Source of the DNA: a virus
Strand: one strand, 5' to 3'
DNA length: 39,288 nt
IMG/VR virus record: IMGVR_UViG_3300023176_005370
Coordinates: 1-39,288 of that record
Below, one piece after another: positions 38,656-39,288 of this stretch (positions are counted from its first letter, which is position 1; each line of letters starts with the position of its first letter). The translations under genes were made by a program, and so were the position numbers. A model generated the notes under the pieces. The model was not told the DNA's origin. It saw only the letters and a list, made by a program, of their open reading frames with translations, and did no database searches.

Positions 38656-39288
38656 CCGGGCGTGGTCGATGTCCGGCATTAAGATGCTGGAGAAGTGTCC
38701 GCTTCAATTCTACCTGAAGTACGTTATTAAGCTGGATCATACGGATCCTGATCAAGATACTGATGCGAGAGACTTAGGTCTTGCTATGCACTACATCCTT
38801 GAGCTCATGCAGGACGGCCGTACTATCGCCGAAGCGTATGAAGAAGCTAAGGTAGAGCATTTCGATATATTAGGTGAAGAACTATGGAAGCGCGTCGAGG
38901 ATGTTCTTCCTCATATCCATAAGTTCAACCGCATGATGCACGATCGTGATGAAGCGGAAGACTTCATCTATGCTGAACCGGAAAAGAAACTGGCTATCGA
39001 TGTGAATTTCGAGCCAGTAGACTTCTTCTCTGAGGATGCATACTTCCGTGGTGTAATAGACTATACCGCCCGAACCCCTAAGCAGAAGAGTATCGTTATC
39101 GACCATAAGAAGGGCGGAGGCGGTTTCTTAACTCGCTATCACTCCCCTCAACTCAGCAGCTATCTCGTCTTAGACTACTTCGCGAACGAAAAGTTCGAAG
39201 TCGGTCATTCCTATATCTATTACATCGAGGCAGGCGAATTGTCTGAAGGCCCGAAGATATACGGCGATCTAATTGAATCCAAGACGAG
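38639..39288 (+). CDS. PD-(D/E)XK nuclease (RecB/Cas4-like), 3' end outside window
   Basis: The frame starts at the ATG at 38639 and runs off the right edge; 216 residues are visible. The N-terminus (SGIKMLEKCPLQFYLKYV) matches the SxS-x-CP-x-FYLKY opening of RecB/AddB-type PD-(D/E)XK nucleases. GLAMHYILEL supplies the His-containing motif. FRGVIDYTA (motif II Asp) is followed by IVIDHKKGGG (D-x-K) and SPQLSSYLVL (motif IV-like QL..Y). Likely a DNA exonuclease in replication, recombination or host DNA breakdown. It overlaps the preceding small gene. Confidence 0.8.
   Translation, partial: MKHWTDRAWSMSGIKMLEKCPLQFYLKYVIKLDHTDPDQDTDARDLGLAMHYILELMQDGRTIAEAYEEAKVEHFDILGEELWKRVEDVLPHIHKFNRMMHDRDEAEDFIYAEPEKKLAIDVNFEPVDFFSEDAYFRGVIDYTARTPKQKSIVIDHKKGGGGFLTRYHSPQLSSYLVLDYFANEKFEVGHSYIYYIEAGELSEGPKIYGDLIESKT

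Noticed and set aside
1-39288. tRNA genes, CRISPR arrays, integrase or attachment sites
   Set aside because: No cloverleaf with T-loop consensus, no regular spaced repeats and no recombinase were recognised on either strand by reading.

Overview
This window is part of the genome of a large, apparently lytic tailed phage with a contractile tail (myovirus). It holds a near-continuous head and tail gene set: portal, maturation protease, scaffold-like protein, major capsid protein, connectors, tail sheath, tail tube, gpV-like spike and PAAR tip. Intergenic gaps are very short, ATGA overlaps are common, and I see no integrase, rRNA, tRNA or CRISPR. Clear AGGAGG-type ribosome binding sites and extended -10 (TGnTATAAT-like) promoters suggest a Gram-negative, probably gammaproteobacterial, host; the host species cannot be read from the sequence.

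Layout. Positions 1-1274 (+) hold small unknown genes. Positions 1298-19983 (-) hold the late block, transcribed right to left: two small proteins, the C-terminal half of RNA polymerase beta-prime, four unknown head-module proteins, the prohead protease, a scaffold-like protein with a probable -1 frameshift extension, a decoration-like protein, the major capsid protein, two SAP/HeH-type proteins, connectors, sheath, tube, spike and PAAR tip. Positions 20089-22455 (+) are an opposite-strand island with an HNH endonuclease and a pentapeptide-repeat protein, lying exactly where beta-prime is split. Positions 22481-29979 (-) hold a beta/beta-prime-N RNA polymerase fusion interrupted by a group I intron with its own HNH gene, then a small protein and the portal. 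Positions 30081-36489 are mainly (+) early-type genes: phosphoesterase, membrane protein, SWI2/SNF2 helicase and an array of small related proteins with a structured ncRNA among them. One isolated late-type structural gene (31556-32488) runs on the minus strand. Positions 36504-37277 (-) encode a sigma-70-family factor. Positions 37417-39288 (+) hold small genes, an ssDNA-binding-type protein and a PD-(D/E)XK nuclease that runs off the window.

How it fits together. Plus-strand genes are preceded repeatedly by TGTTATAAGTATAGT-type extended -10 promoters, which host RNA polymerase could read early. Minus-strand late operons and the sigma gene share another motif, TAAAATAnnnnTAT. The phage encodes the catalytic parts of a multisubunit RNA polymerase in two polypeptides (beta joined to the beta-prime N-terminus, and the beta-prime C-terminus) plus a sigma factor, but no alpha or omega is visible here. 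The polymerase genes sit between portal and protease, so the enzyme may be a late or virion-packaged polymerase; that is inference.

Most notable observations: a group I intron in the polymerase gene with readable P1, P10 and P/Q/R/S elements; the fused and split polymerase inside the head module; a lambda-type GGGAAAG slippery site with a downstream stem-loop in the scaffold region; a roughly 190-nt structured ncRNA with its own promoter and terminator; two promoter classes; and a shared 13-bp site in two divergent control regions.
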